Source of the DNA: Pseudomonas_T sp032052615
GTDB taxonomy: Bacteria; Pseudomonadota; Gammaproteobacteria; Pseudomonadales; Pseudomonadaceae
Length of the DNA: 64,000 nt
Reading direction: 5' to 3'
NCBI GenBank assembly: GCA_032052615.1
Contig: DAMBWF010000003.1
Span: 434,001-498,000 of the forward strand
Part shown: positions 1 to 10,443 of the stretch, one piece after another
Layout of the letters: each line of letters opens with the position of its first letter
Numbering within the stretch: the first letter of the stretch is position 1
Translations under genes and position numbers: made by a program
Notes under the pieces: generated by a model
The model's input: only the letters and a program-made list of their open reading frames with translations
What the model was told of the DNA's origin: nothing
Database searches by the model: none

Positions 1-1
1 G

Positions 2-496
2 CTCGCCTGCATCACTCCGCTGTCGTCGGTGGTGAAGGGTGATCGCCTAGTCATTCGTCCGTTGCCGGGGCTGCCGGTCATTCGTGACCTGGTCGTCGAT
101 ATGAGCATCTTTTACAAGCAGTACGAGAAGGTGCGGCCTTTCCTGCAGAACGATACGCCGGCTCCGGCGATCGAACGTTTGCAGTCCCCGGAGGACCGGG
201 AGAAGCTGGATGGCCTGTACGAGTGCATTCTGTGCGCATGTTGCTCGACGTCCTGCCCCTCCTTCTGGTGGAACCCGGACAAGTTTCTCGGCCCCGCCGC
301 GCTGCTTCAGGCCTACCGCTTCCTGGCCGACAGTCGCGACACCAAGACCCAGGAGCGCCTGGCCTCGCTGGACGATCCGTTTAGCGTGTTCCGTTGCCGC
401 GGCATCATGAACTGCGTGAGCGTCTGCCCGAAAGGCCTCAACCCCACCAAGGCAATCGGTCACGTGCGCAACATGTTGCTGCAAAGCGGAACCTGA
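2..496 (+). CDS. sdhB: Succinate dehydrogenase iron-sulfur subunit (3' part)
   Basis: Complex II iron-sulfur subunit, which passes electrons from the SdhA flavin to quinone at the inner membrane. Only the last 164 codons are present; the family is about 235 residues, so the start and the N-terminal [2Fe-2S] ferredoxin domain lie upstream of the window. The visible part carries the C-terminal cluster ligands: CILCACCSTSCP near the middle and CRGIMNC followed by CPKGLNP, which hold the [4Fe-4S] and [3Fe-4S] centres. It ends 233 bases before sucA on the same strand, the usual sdhCDAB-sucAB arrangement of pseudomonads. Confidence 0.97.
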   Translation, partial: LACITPLSSVVKGDRLVIRPLPGLPVIRDLVVDMSIFYKQYEKVRPFLQNDTPAPAIERLQSPEDREKLDGLYECILCACCSTSCPSFWWNPDKFLGPAALLQAYRFLADSRDTKTQERLASLDDPFSVFRCRGIMNCVSVCPKGLNPTKAIGHVRNMLLQSGT

Positions 497-517
497 GACG
501 CCGCTTCACCTGTAGTA

Positions 518-548
518 CCACCACGGGGGTCGATGACCACCGTGGTGG
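518..548 (+). other. Hairpin in the sdhB-sucA intergenic region
   Basis: Perfect 9-bp inverted repeat CCACCACGG / CCGTGGTGG around a 13-base loop, 22 bases after the sdhB stop. No T-run follows, so it is not a classical terminator. It could act as an mRNA processing or stability element between the sdh and suc parts of the transcript; that role is inference. The remaining 180 bases before sucA show no promoter I would defend. Confidence 0.4.
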
Positions 549-729
549 AAGTCCGAGCCGCAGCCCACGAAGCCGCGGCTCAATCGCAAATGTTGACCAG
601 CAGGGGCGGCCGGGCCGCAAGCCCGGACCATCTGCGGGATTCGCGGTGGCCTTGTCGAGCTCATTTCCGGCTCGTCAGCGCACGCTTCGGTCGCTGCCGG
701 TGGCGTCCCCTTATCGAGGGTGACCTAGC

Positions 730-3561
730 ATGCAAGAAAGCGTAATGCAGCGCATGTGGAACAGTGCCCACCTCTCCGGTGGTAATGCTGCCTATGTGGA
801 GGAGCTCTACGAGCTCTACCTGCACGATCCCAACGCTGTGCCCGAAGAGTGGCGCACCTATTTCCAGAAATTGCCCGCCGATGGAAATGCCGCCACCGAC
901 GTTTCGCATTCTACGGTCCGCGATCATTTTGTCCTGCTGGCCAAGAATCAACGTCGTGCACAGCCCGTTTCCGCCGGCAGCGTCAGCAGCGAGCACGAGA
1001 AGAAACAGGTCGAAGTGCTGCGCCTGATCCAGGCCTACCGCATGCGCGGCCACCAGGCCGCCCAGCTCGACCCGCTTGGCTTGTGGCAACGTCCGATGCC
1101 GGCCGACCTGTCGATCAACCACTACAACCTGACCGACGCCGACCTCGATACCACCTTCCGCACTGGCGAGTTGTACTTCGGCAAGGAAGAGGCCTCCCTG
1201 CGCGATATTCACCAGGCGCTGCAGCAGACCTACTGCCGCACCATCGGAGCCGAGTTCACGCACATCGTCGATTCCGAGCAGCGCAAGTGGTTCCAGCAGC
1301 GCCTGGAGAGCGTGCGTGGTCGCCCGGTCTATTCCGCCGAGGTGCAGAGCCACCTGCTGGAACGCCTCACCGCGGCCGAAGGCCTGGAAAAATACCTCGG
1401 CACCAAGTACCCGGGCACCAAGCGCTTCGGCCTGGAGGGTGGCGAAAGCCTCATCCCCTTGCTGGACGAAGTGATTCAGCGCTCCGGCTCCTACGGTACC
1501 AAGGAAGTCGTCATCGGCATGGCCCACCGTGGCCGCCTGAACGTGCTGGTGAACACCTTTGGCAAGAACCCCCGGGACCTCTTCGACGAGTTCGAGGGCA
1601 AGAAGGTCGAAGGCCTCAGCTCCGGCGACGTGAAGTACCACCAGGGTTTCTCTTCCAACGTGATGACCGCCGGTGGAGAAGTGCATCTGGCCCTGGCGTT
1701 CAACCCGTCTCACCTGGAAATCGTCTCTCCGGTGGTGGAAGGCTCCGTGCGCGCCCGCCAGGATCGCCGTCGCGACTCCCAGGGCGATGCGGTGCTGCCC
1801 GTCACGATCCATGGCGACGCCGCCTTCGCGGGTCAGGGCGTGGTCATGGAAACCTTCCAGATGTCCCAGACCCGGGGCTATAAGACGGGCGGAACCATTC
1901 GCATCGTTATCAATAATCAGGTCGGCTTCACTACCAGCCGGCCCGAGGATGCGCGTTCCACCGAATACGCCACCGACGTGGCGAAGATGATCCAGGCTCC
2001 GATCCTCCACGTGAATGGAGATGATCCGGAAGCCGTACTGTTCGTCACCCAGCTGGCGGTCGACTATCGCATGCAATTCAAGCGTGACGTGGTTATCGAC
2101 CTGGTCTGCTACCGTCGCCGCGGCCATAACGAGGCGGACGAACCGAGCGGAACCCAGCCGCTGATGTACCAGCAGATCGCCAAGCAGCGCACCACCCGGG
2201 AGCAGTACGCCGATGCCCTGGTACAGGGCAATGTGCTGGACAGCGAACGGGTCCAGGCCAAGGTCGACGAGTACCGCACCGCCCTGGACAACGGTCTTCA
2301 TGTGGTTAAAAGCCTGGTGAAGGAACCTAACAAGGAGCTGTTCGTCGATTGGCGTCCCTACTTGGGGCACGCCTGGACCGCGCGCCACGACACCCGTTTC
2401 GATCTGAAGAACCTGCAGGAACTGTCCAATAAGCTCCTGCAGATTCCGGAAGGGTTCGTTGTCCAGCGTCAGGTCTCGAAGATCCTCGAGGACCGGCAGA
2501 AGATGAGCGCGGGCGGCCTGCCGCTCAACTGGGGCTACGCCGAAACCATGGCCTACGCCACGTTGCTGTTCGAGGGCCATCCGGTTCGCATCACCGGTCA
2601 GGACGTGGGGCGCGGCACCTTCTCCCACCGCCATGCGGTGTTGCACAACCAGAAGGACGCCAGTACCTACATTCCGCTGCAGCACATGTTCAGCGGTCAG
2701 CCGAACTTCCACCTCTACGACTCGTTGTTGTCCGAAGAGGCAGTGCTGGCGTTCGAGTACGGTTACTCCACCACCGAGCCCAACGCCCTGGTGATCTGGG
2801 AAGCCCAGTTCGGCGATTTCGCCAACGGCGCCCAAGTGGTGGTCGACCAGTTCATCACCAGCGGCGAGAACAAATGGGGCCGTCTCTGCGGCTTGACCAT
2901 GCTGTTGCCGCATGGGTACGAAGGGCAGGGGCCGGAACACTCCTCCGCTCGCCTGGAGCGCTACCTGCAACTGTGCGCCGAGCACAACATTCAGGTTTGC
3001 GTGCCGACGACGCCGGCGCAGATCTACCATGTGCTGCGTCGTCAGGTCATCCGTCCGCTGCGCAAGCCACTGATCGTCCTGACGCCCAAGTCCCTGCTGC
3101 GTCACAAGCTGGCCATCTCGACGCTGGAAGACCTGGCCGAGGGTTCGTTCCAGACGGTGATCCCGGAAATCGACACCCTCGCTCCGGAGAAGGTCGAGCG
3201 CCTGGTCCTGTGCAGCGGCAAGGTCTACTACGACCTGCTGGAGAAACGCCGGGCCGAAGGCCGCGAGGACATCGCCATCGTGCGCATCGAGCAGCTCTAT
3301 CCGTTCCCGGAAGACGATCTCGCCGAAGTGCTGGCGCCCTACGCCAACCTCAAGCACATCGTCTGGTGTCAGGAGGAGCCCATGAACCAGGGTGCCTGGT
3401 ATTGCAGCCAGCATCACATGCGGCGTGTCGCCCAGGCCCACAAGAAGGACCTATTCCTCGAATACGCCGGCCGCGAGGCCTCGGCGGCGCCCGCATGCGG
3501 CTATGCCTCCATGCACGCCGAGCAGCAGGAGCGCCTGCTGCAGGACGCTTTCACCGTTTAA
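730..3561 (+). CDS. sucA: 2-oxoglutarate dehydrogenase E1 component
   Basis: Thiamine-diphosphate-dependent decarboxylase of the 2-oxoglutarate dehydrogenase complex. It converts 2-oxoglutarate to a succinyl group handed to the lipoyl arm of SucB. At 943 aa it is full length for the family. The N-terminal E2-binding segment (MWNSAHLSGGNAAYVEELYE) is present, followed by the active-site motifs MAHRGRLNVL, HGDAAFAGQG and NNQVGFTTSRPEDARST and the C-terminal transketolase-like half. The start is the ATG with GAGGG upstream; a second ATG lies 15 bases later. sucB follows after 44 bases, so the two are almost certainly co-transcribed. Confidence 0.98.
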   Translation: MQESVMQRMWNSAHLSGGNAAYVEELYELYLHDPNAVPEEWRTYFQKLPADGNAATDVSHSTVRDHFVLLAKNQRRAQPVSAGSVSSEHEKKQVEVLRLIQAYRMRGHQAAQLDPLGLWQRPMPADLSINHYNLTDADLDTTFRTGELYFGKEEASLRDIHQALQQTYCRTIGAEFTHIVDSEQRKWFQQRLESVRGRPVYSAEVQSHLLERLTAAEGLEKYLGTKYPGTKRFGLEGGESLIPLLDEVIQRSGSYGTKEVVIGMAHRGRLNVLVNTFGKNPRDLFDEFEGKKVEGLSSGDVKYHQGFSSNVMTAGGEVHLALAFNPSHLEIVSPVVEGSVRARQDRRRDSQGDAVLPVTIHGDAAFAGQGVVMETFQMSQTRGYKTGGTIRIVINNQVGFTTSRPEDARSTEYATDVAKMIQAPILHVNGDDPEAVLFVTQLAVDYRMQFKRDVVIDLVCYRRRGHNEADEPSGTQPLMYQQIAKQRTTREQYADALVQGNVLDSERVQAKVDEYRTALDNGLHVVKSLVKEPNKELFVDWRPYLGHAWTARHDTRFDLKNLQELSNKLLQIPEGFVVQRQVSKILEDRQKMSAGGLPLNWGYAETMAYATLLFEGHPVRITGQDVGRGTFSHRHAVLHNQKDASTYIPLQHMFSGQPNFHLYDSLLSEEAVLAFEYGYSTTEPNALVIWEAQFGDFANGAQVVVDQFITSGENKWGRLCGLTMLLPHGYEGQGPEHSSARLERYLQLCAEHNIQVCVPTTPAQIYHVLRRQVIRPLRKPLIVLTPKSLLRHKLAISTLEDLAEGSFQTVIPEIDTLAPEKVERLVLCSGKVYYDLLEKRRAEGREDIAIVRIEQLYPFPEDDLAEVLAPYANLKHIVWCQEEPMNQGAWYCSQHHMRRVAQAHKKDLFLEYAGREASAAPACGYASMHAEQQERLLQDAFTV

Positions 3562-3605
3562 CGCCTTCGCCCAGAAGAAACCGAATCAGATAGGAACCTC
3601 ACACA

Positions 3606-4826
3606 ATGGCTATCGAGATCAAAGCCCCTACTTTCCCGGAATCGGTTGCCGACGGCACCGTTGCCACCTGGCACAAGAAACCGGGCGAAGCGGTCAAGCG
3701 CGACGAGCTGATCGTCGATATCGAAACCGACAAGGTCGTCATGGAAGTGCTGGCCGAGGCGGACGGCGTACTGGCTGAGATCGTCAAGAACGAAGGCGAT
3801 ACCGTGCTCAGCGGCGAAGTACTGGGCCGGCTGGGTGAAGGCTCTGGCGCCGCTCCCGCACCCGCGGCGGCCGCGCCCGCCGCGCCTGCCCAGGCCGCTG
3901 CTCCGGTGGCCGGCGGTGACGACCAGATTCTGGCACCGGCCGCGCGCAAGCTGGCCGAGGAGAACGGCATCGACCCGAACAGCCTGAGCGGCACTGGCAA
4001 GGGCGGTCGTGTCACCAAGGAAGACGTGGTCGCCGCCATCGAGGCGAAGAAATCCGCGCCGGCGGCCGCCCCCGCCAAGCCGGCCGCTCCGGCCGCCGAC
4101 GCGCCGATCTTCGCCGCGGGCGACCGTGTCGAGAAACGCGTACCGATGACCCGCCTGCGCGCGAAGGTCGCCGAGCGTCTGGTCGAGGCCCAGTCCTCCA
4201 TGGCCATGCTGACGACCTTCAACGAAGTCAACATGAAGCCCATCATGGACTTGCGCGCCAAATACAAGGACATGTTCGAGAAGAAGCACAACGGTGTGCG
4301 CCTCGGCTTCATGTCGTTCTTCGTCAAGGCTGCCACCGAGGCGCTGAAACGCCAGCCGGGCGTCAATGCGTCCATCGATGGCAACGACATCGTCTACCAC
4401 GGCTATCAGGACATCGGTGTCGCCGTTTCCAGCGACCGTGGCCTGGTGGTGCCGGTACTGCGCAACGCCGAGCTGATGAGCCTGGCGGAGATCGAGGGCT
4501 CTATTACCGCATTCGGCAAGAAAGCCAAAGAAGGCAAGCTCACCATCGAGGACATGACGGGCGGTACCTTCACCATTTCCAATGGCGGGGTGTTCGGTTC
4601 GTTGCTGTCCACCCCCATCGTCAACCCGCCGCAAACCGCCATCCTCGGCATGCACAAGATTCAGGAGCGGCCCATGGCGGTGAATGGTCAAGTCGTCATT
4701 CTGCCGATGATGTATTTGGCATTGTCCTACGATCACCGTCTGATCGATGGCAAGGAGGCGGTGACCTTCCTGGTGACCATCAAGGACCTGCTGGAAGATC
4801 CGGCCCGCCTGCTGCTGGATATCTGA
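3606..4826 (+). CDS. sucB: Dihydrolipoyl succinyltransferase (E2 of OGDH complex)
   Basis: Core E2 subunit, which transfers the succinyl group from its lipoyl arm to CoA. Domain order: lipoyl domain (residues 1-77, attachment Lys43 in ETDKV), Ala/Pro-rich linker, E1/E3-binding domain (about 105-140, LAPAARKLAEENG), second Ala/Pro linker, and catalytic domain ending with the CoA acyltransferase motif SYDHRLIDGKEAV. Its length of 406 aa is normal. The AGGAA ribosome site sits 9 bases before the ATG. It lies between sucA and lpdG, whose product is the E3 partner. Confidence 0.98.
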   Translation: MAIEIKAPTFPESVADGTVATWHKKPGEAVKRDELIVDIETDKVVMEVLAEADGVLAEIVKNEGDTVLSGEVLGRLGEGSGAAPAPAAAAPAAPAQAAAPVAGGDDQILAPAARKLAEENGIDPNSLSGTGKGGRVTKEDVVAAIEAKKSAPAAAPAKPAAPAADAPIFAAGDRVEKRVPMTRLRAKVAERLVEAQSSMAMLTTFNEVNMKPIMDLRAKYKDMFEKKHNGVRLGFMSFFVKAATEALKRQPGVNASIDGNDIVYHGYQDIGVAVSSDRGLVVPVLRNAELMSLAEIEGSITAFGKKAKEGKLTIEDMTGGTFTISNGGVFGSLLSTPIVNPPQTAILGMHKIQERPMAVNGQVVILPMMYLALSYDHRLIDGKEAVTFLVTIKDLLEDPARLLLDI

Positions 4827-4883
4827 ATTCCTCACCACGACGGTCCCGCTGGGGCCGTCCGGCCATTCGATAAGGAATGAGTT

Positions 4884-6320
4884 ATGACCCAGAAATTCGA
4901 TGTGGTAGTCATCGGGGCCGGCCCTGGTGGTTACGTGGCCGCGATCAAGGCCGCCCAGCTCGGTCTGAAAACCGCTTGTATCGAGCAGTACCGCGACAAG
5001 GAGGGCAAGATTGCCCTCGGCGGAACGTGCCTGAACGTGGGCTGCATCCCGTCCAAGGCGCTGCTGGACAGCTCCTACAAGTACCATGAGGCCAAGGATG
5101 GCTTCAAAGCGCACGGCATCGAGACCAGCGGTGTCAGCATCGACGTCGGCGCGATGATCGGGCGCAAGAACACCATCGTGAAGAACCTGACCGGCGGCGT
5201 CAGCACGCTGTTCAAGGCCAACGGGGTAACCCTGCTGGAAGGTCATGGCAAGCTGTTGGCCAACAAGCAGGTGGAAGTCACCGGCACCGATGGCAAGAGC
5301 GAAATCGTCGAGGCGGCCCACGTGATTCTCGCCTCTGGCTCCCGTCCCATCGACATTCCGCCAGCCCCGGTCGACCAAAACGTGATCGTCGACTCCACCG
5401 GCGCCCTGGAATTCCAGTCCGTGCCGAAGCGCTTGGGTGTGATCGGCGCGGGCGTGATCGGCCTGGAGCTGGGCTCCGTGTGGGCCCGCCTGGGTGCGGA
5501 AGTGACGGTGTTGGAAGCCTTGGAGAAATTCCTTCCGGCCGCCGACGAGCAGATCGCCAAGGAAGCCTTCAAGGTCCTGACCAAGCAAGGCCTGAAGATT
5601 CGCCTGGGTGCTCGTGTCACCGGTTCGGAGGTGCAGGGCGACCAGGTTACGGTCAACTTCACCGACGCCAACGGCGAACAGAAGGAGACCTTCGACAAGC
5701 TGATCGTCGCCGTGGGCCGCCGCCCCGTGACCACCGATCTGCTGGCCGCCGACAGTGGCGTCGATCTGGACGAGCGGGGCTATATCTTCGTCAACGACCA
5801 CTGCGAAACCAGCGTGCCGGGCGTCTATGCCATTGGTGACGTGGTGCGGGGTCTGATGCTGGCCCACAAAGCCTCGGAAGAGGGCGTAGTGGTGGCCGAG
5901 CGTATCGCCGGGCACAAGGCCCAAATGAACTACGACCTGATCCCGTCGGTGATCTACACCCATCCGGAGGTGGCCTGGGTCGGCAAGAACGAACAGAGCC
6001 TGAAGGCCGAGGGCGTCGAGATCAACATCGGCACCTTCCCCTTCGCGGCGAGCGGCCGCGCCATGGCGGCCAACGACACCACCGGCCTGGTGAAAGTCAT
6101 CGCCGATGCCAAGACCGACCGCGTCCTGGGCGTTCACGTGATCGGCCCAAGCGCCGCCGAGCTGGTCCAGCAGGGCGCGATCGCCATGGAATTCGGCACC
6201 AGCGCCGAGGATCTGGGCATGATGGTCTTCTCGCACCCGACGCTTTCCGAGGCGCTGCACGAGGCCGCGCTGGCCGTGAATGGCCAGGCGATCCACATCG
6301 CCAATCGCAAGAAGCGCTGA
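4884..6320 (+). CDS. lpdG: Dihydrolipoyl dehydrogenase (E3, LPD-Glc type)
   Basis: FAD enzyme that reoxidises the dihydrolipoyl arm of SucB with NAD+. The N-terminal GAGPGGY dinucleotide fold is at residues 11-17. The redox disulfide is Cys49/Cys54 in GGTCLNVGC. A second GAGVIGLELGSVWARLG fold binds NAD, and the C-terminal HPTLSEALHEA motif holds the catalytic His/Glu. At 478 aa it is full length. Lying directly downstream of sucAB, it matches the LpdG paralogue that serves 2-oxoglutarate dehydrogenase in P. aeruginosa (established for that species, inferred here). AAGGAA precedes the ATG. Confidence 0.97.
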   Translation: MTQKFDVVVIGAGPGGYVAAIKAAQLGLKTACIEQYRDKEGKIALGGTCLNVGCIPSKALLDSSYKYHEAKDGFKAHGIETSGVSIDVGAMIGRKNTIVKNLTGGVSTLFKANGVTLLEGHGKLLANKQVEVTGTDGKSEIVEAAHVILASGSRPIDIPPAPVDQNVIVDSTGALEFQSVPKRLGVIGAGVIGLELGSVWARLGAEVTVLEALEKFLPAADEQIAKEAFKVLTKQGLKIRLGARVTGSEVQGDQVTVNFTDANGEQKETFDKLIVAVGRRPVTTDLLAADSGVDLDERGYIFVNDHCETSVPGVYAIGDVVRGLMLAHKASEEGVVVAERIAGHKAQMNYDLIPSVIYTHPEVAWVGKNEQSLKAEGVEINIGTFPFAASGRAMAANDTTGLVKVIADAKTDRVLGVHVIGPSAAELVQQGAIAMEFGTSAEDLGMMVFSHPTLSEALHEAALAVNGQAIHIANRKKR

Positions 6321-6467
6321 CGGATAACAAGAACCACGGCGGGCCGCCCGTCTTGAGCCCCTGGCTCACCGCGGAACGCCCGTCGGACTGTTGGTGAAGA
6401 ACAGTCATAGGTGACGCGGCAGATGCAGCGTCGAATGCGCAATACCTAACGAAGACGGTAGATAAGC

Positions 6468-7633
6468 ATGAATCTCCACGAATATCAGGGTAAGCAGCTG
6501 TTCGCCGAATACGGCCTGCCCGTATCCAAAGGCTTCGCCGTGGATACCCCGGAAGAAGCGGCGGAAGCCTGCGACAAGATCGGTGGCAGCGAGTGGGTCG
6601 TGAAAGCCCAGGTGCATGCCGGTGGTCGCGGCAAGGCGGGCGGCGTGAAGCTGGTCAAGAGCAAGGAAGACGCCAAGGCCTTCGCTCAGAACTGGCTGGG
6701 CAAGCGTCTGGTGACCTATCAGACCGACGCCAACGGCCAGCCGGTCAGCAAGATCCTGGTGGAATCCTGCACCGACATCGACAAGGAGCTGTACCTTGGC
6801 GCCGTGGTCGATCGTTCCAGCCGCCGTATCGTGTTCATGGCTTCCACCGAGGGTGGCGTGGACATCGAGAAGGTCGCCCACGACACGCCTGAGAAGATCC
6901 TCAAGGCCACCATCGACCCGTTGGTCGGCGCGCAGCCGTTCCAAGGCCGCGAGCTGGCCTTCCAGCTGGGCCTGAAGGGCGACCAGATCAAGCAGTTCAC
7001 CCATATCTTCGTGAACCTCGCCAAGCTGTTCCAGGATTACGACCTGGCCCTGCTGGAGGTGAACCCGCTGGTGATCAAGAAGGACGGCAACCTGCACTGC
7101 CTGGATGCCAAGATCAATATCGACGGCAACGCCATGTACCGCCAGCCCAAGCTGCGCGCGATGCATGACCCGTCTCAGGACGACGCCCGCGAAGCCCACG
7201 CCCAGAAATGGGAACTGAACTACGTCGCGCTGGAAGGCAGCATCGGCTGCATGGTGAACGGCGCCGGCCTAGCCATGGGCACCATGGACATCGTCAACCT
7301 GCATGGCGGCAAACCGGCCAACTTCCTCGACGTGGGCGGTGGCGCCACCAAGGAGCGCGTGACCGAAGCGTTCAAGATCATCCTGTCCGACAGCAACGTG
7401 AAGGCGGTGCTGGTGAACATTTTCGGCGGCATCGTCCGTTGCGACATGATCGCCGAAGGCATCATCGGCGCGGTGAAGGAAGTCGGCGTGAAGGTCCCGG
7501 TCGTGGTCCGTCTGGAAGGCAACAACGCGGAGCTGGGCGCCAAGGTCCTGGCCGAAAGCGGTCTGAACATCATCGCGGCAACCAGCCTGACCGACGCTGC
7601 CCAGCAGGTCGTCAAGGCCGCGGAGGGTAAGTA

Positions 7634-7634
<1 letters not shown>
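6468..7634 (+). CDS. sucC: Succinyl-CoA synthetase beta subunit
   Basis: ATP-grasp subunit of succinyl-CoA synthetase, which converts succinyl-CoA to succinate with nucleotide triphosphate formation. The N-terminus MNLHEYQGKQLFAEYG is the family signature. The ATP-grasp fold covers about residues 1-240, and the CoA-ligase-like C-terminal domain contains NIFGGIVRCD. Length of 388 aa is standard. The ribosome site (GGTAGATAAG) is weak. Its TAA stop overlaps the sucD start by one base (TAATG), so translation is probably coupled. It is 147 bases downstream of lpdG. Confidence 0.98.
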
Positions 7635-8515
<881 letters not shown>

Positions 8516-8531
8516 GCGCCGTTGCGGTATG

Positions 8532-8562
8532 AAAGACCACCCTTCGGGGTGGTCTTTTTTTT
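8532..8562 (+). terminator. Intrinsic terminator after sucD
   Basis: An 11-bp perfect stem AAAGACCACCC / GGGTGGTCTTT with a TTCG tetraloop, running into eight T. This is a strong rho-independent terminator that ends the sdh-suc transcript. Confidence 0.95.
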
Positions 8563-9018
8563 GTGTTCCTGCAAGGTTGCTCCTGTCCGTTCCAGCGAGT
8601 CCTGAAACGTTCTGCTTGCCGCTTACGGGATCCGGACAGCGGAGTCGTCAGCCGATTCCAGAGCGGGCTTGCCTAGGGGCGCTCGTGCCTTTTAGCGTAG
8701 CCAAGGACAGAGCGGAGACGGGGGCGGTCGGGTTCGAAAGGAGTAGAGGCGGGCTCGTGTACGGAAAAGCCGCGAAACTTTGACTCATGCGTCATGAAAC
8801 ATTCGAAATCGCGACATCTGGTATCTGGAGGTCGACGCCAGTACGTCGGATGGGTCGCTCAGCCGGAGTCATTTCCATTAAGGTGCGTTGGCGTCGCGGC
8901 TTTACCCAAGCAGCGATGCGCTTGGCGGCCGAGCCTAACCGGCGCGGCAACGTTTCCCCTCAACCCTTTAGGGAAACCCTCTGCGAACCTCCGTTTCAGT
9001 CATGTGGTATTTCCTTAA
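8563..9018 (+). other. Non-coding gap between sucD and braB
   Basis: About 450 bases without a credible gene; the open frames here have no recognisable product and poor starts. It contains the inverted repeat at 8952-8977 and presumably the braB promoter, though no clear -35/-10 pair could be placed. I see nothing else in it. Confidence 0.5.
8952..8977. promoter_or_regulatory. Inverted repeat upstream of braB
   Basis: GTTTCCC (8952-8958) and GGGAAAC (8971-8977) form a perfect 7-bp inverted repeat with 12 bases between, centred about 54 bases before the braB start. It could be an operator or a leader hairpin. No T-run follows. Confidence 0.35.
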
Positions 9019-10332
9019 ATGAATGTGTTGAAAGGCCAGGACATTCTGGCACTCGGTTTCATGACCTTCGCCCTCTTCGTTGGAGCGGGCAACATCATCT
9101 TCCCGCCTATCGTTGGCCTGCAGGCCGGTCCTCACGTGTGGATGGCGGCCTTGGGTTTCCTGATCACGGCAGTCGGCCTTCCGGTGATCACGGTCATCGC
9201 CCTGGCCAAGGTCGGCGGAGGCATGGACTCGCTCAGCAGCCCCATAGGCCGCGTGGCCGGTAGCCTGCTCGCCGCCGTCTGTTACCTGTCCGTCGGGCCG
9301 CTGTTCGCCACGCCGCGCACGGCCACGGTTTCCTTCGAGGTAGGCTTGGCGCCTCTCGCGGGCGACGGTCCGCTGCCCTTGCTGATCTACAGCGCCGTGT
9401 ACTTCCTAGTGGTGCTGGGGGTCTCGCTCTATCCCGGTCGCTTGCTGGACAGCGTGGGTCGCGTACTGGCCCCGATGAAAATCGTCGCCTTGCTGATCCT
9501 GGGAGGCGCGGCCTTCCTCCTGCCGCTGGGGCCGGCGGGCGAGGCGACTCCCGCCTATCAGGCGGCGCCGTTTTCCCAAGGGTTCGTCAACGGCTACCTG
9601 ACCATGGATACCTTGGGTGCCCTGGTATTCGGCATCGTCATCGTCAACGCCATCCGCTCCCGTGGCATCACGGCTCCCCACCTGATCACCCGCTACGCCA
9701 TCATCGCCGGTCTGATGGCCGGGGTCGGCCTGGCGCTGGTCTATATCAGCCTGTTCCGCCTGGGCTCGGGCAGCCACGACATCGCCGTGGGCGCCACCAA
9801 TGGCGCCGCCGTGCTGCATGCTTACGTACAGCACACTTTCGGCGGATTGGGCAGCGGCTTCCTGGCGGTGTTGATTTCCCTGGCCTGCCTCGTCACCGCG
9901 GTAGGTCTCACTTGCGCTTGCGCCGAGTATTTCAGCGATCGCCTGCCGCTCTCCTATCGCACCCTGGTGATCCTGTTGGCCGCGTTCTCCCTGGTGGTGT
10001 CCAACCTGGGGCTGACCAAGCTGATCCAGTTCTCGATCCCGGTACTGACCGCGATCTATCCGCCCTGCATTGCCTTGGTCGCCTTGAGCTTCTGTCGCAA
10101 CCTCTGGCACTCGTCGAGTCGGATCATCGCTCCGGTGATGATGGTGACCCTGGTATTCGGCGTCTTCGACGGGCTGAAAGCCGCTGGCCTGGATGCCTGG
10201 ATGCCGGCCTGGCTGGGGCACCTTCCCCTGGCCGAGCAGGGGCTGGCCTGGCTACTGCCGGCTATCGGCATGCTGGCGGTGGCGACATGCTGCGACCGCC
10301 TGCTGGGCAAGCCGAACCAAGCGCTGGCCTGA
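9019..10332 (+). CDS. braB: Branched-chain amino acid transport carrier (BrnQ/BraB family)
   Basis: Inner-membrane cation-coupled carrier for leucine, isoleucine and valine, of the LIVCS family. 437 aa with about 12 hydrophobic segments. The N-terminal ALGFMTFALFVGAGNIIFPP is the family hallmark. In P. aeruginosa PAO1 braB is, as I recall, the gene directly after sucD, which supports the symbol over paralogue braZ. No clear ribosome site precedes the ATG, so a slightly different start is possible, but the protein aligns from MNVLKGQD. A terminator follows after 16 bases. Confidence 0.9.
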   Translation: MNVLKGQDILALGFMTFALFVGAGNIIFPPIVGLQAGPHVWMAALGFLITAVGLPVITVIALAKVGGGMDSLSSPIGRVAGSLLAAVCYLSVGPLFATPRTATVSFEVGLAPLAGDGPLPLLIYSAVYFLVVLGVSLYPGRLLDSVGRVLAPMKIVALLILGGAAFLLPLGPAGEATPAYQAAPFSQGFVNGYLTMDTLGALVFGIVIVNAIRSRGITAPHLITRYAIIAGLMAGVGLALVYISLFRLGSGSHDIAVGATNGAAVLHAYVQHTFGGLGSGFLAVLISLACLVTAVGLTCACAEYFSDRLPLSYRTLVILLAAFSLVVSNLGLTKLIQFSIPVLTAIYPPCIALVALSFCRNLWHSSSRIIAPVMMVTLVFGVFDGLKAAGLDAWMPAWLGHLPLAEQGLAWLLPAIGMLAVATCCDRLLGKPNQALA

Positions 10333-10348
10333 CCCCGCGTATCACCTG

Positions 10349-10385
10349 AAAGCCGCTGGCGACCGTCGAGTCGCCAGCGGCTTTT
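10349..10385 (+). terminator. Intrinsic terminator after braB
   Basis: A 15-bp stem AAAGCCGCTGGCGAC / GTCGCCAGCGGCTTT with the hexaloop CGTCGA, ending in a T5 run. Confidence 0.93.
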
Positions 10386-10443
10386 TCATGGGCCCCTCCC
10401 TGGCTTCGCTGGCATAATCGACGCCTTGCCGTAAGGAGTCCGC

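Noticed and set aside
661..3441. 926-codon open frame on the minus strand opposite sucA
   Set aside because: It is the high-GC antisense shadow of sucA; no recognisable motifs, and sucA is certain.
3558..6296. 912-codon minus-strand open frame opposite sucB and lpdG
   Set aside because: It spans two certain genes and has a composition typical of antisense frames in GC-rich DNA.
10409..10429. Possible RpoN promoter (TGGCATAATCGACGCC)
   Set aside because: The GG-N10-GC spacing is met, but the -12 box lacks the TTGC core; chance match.
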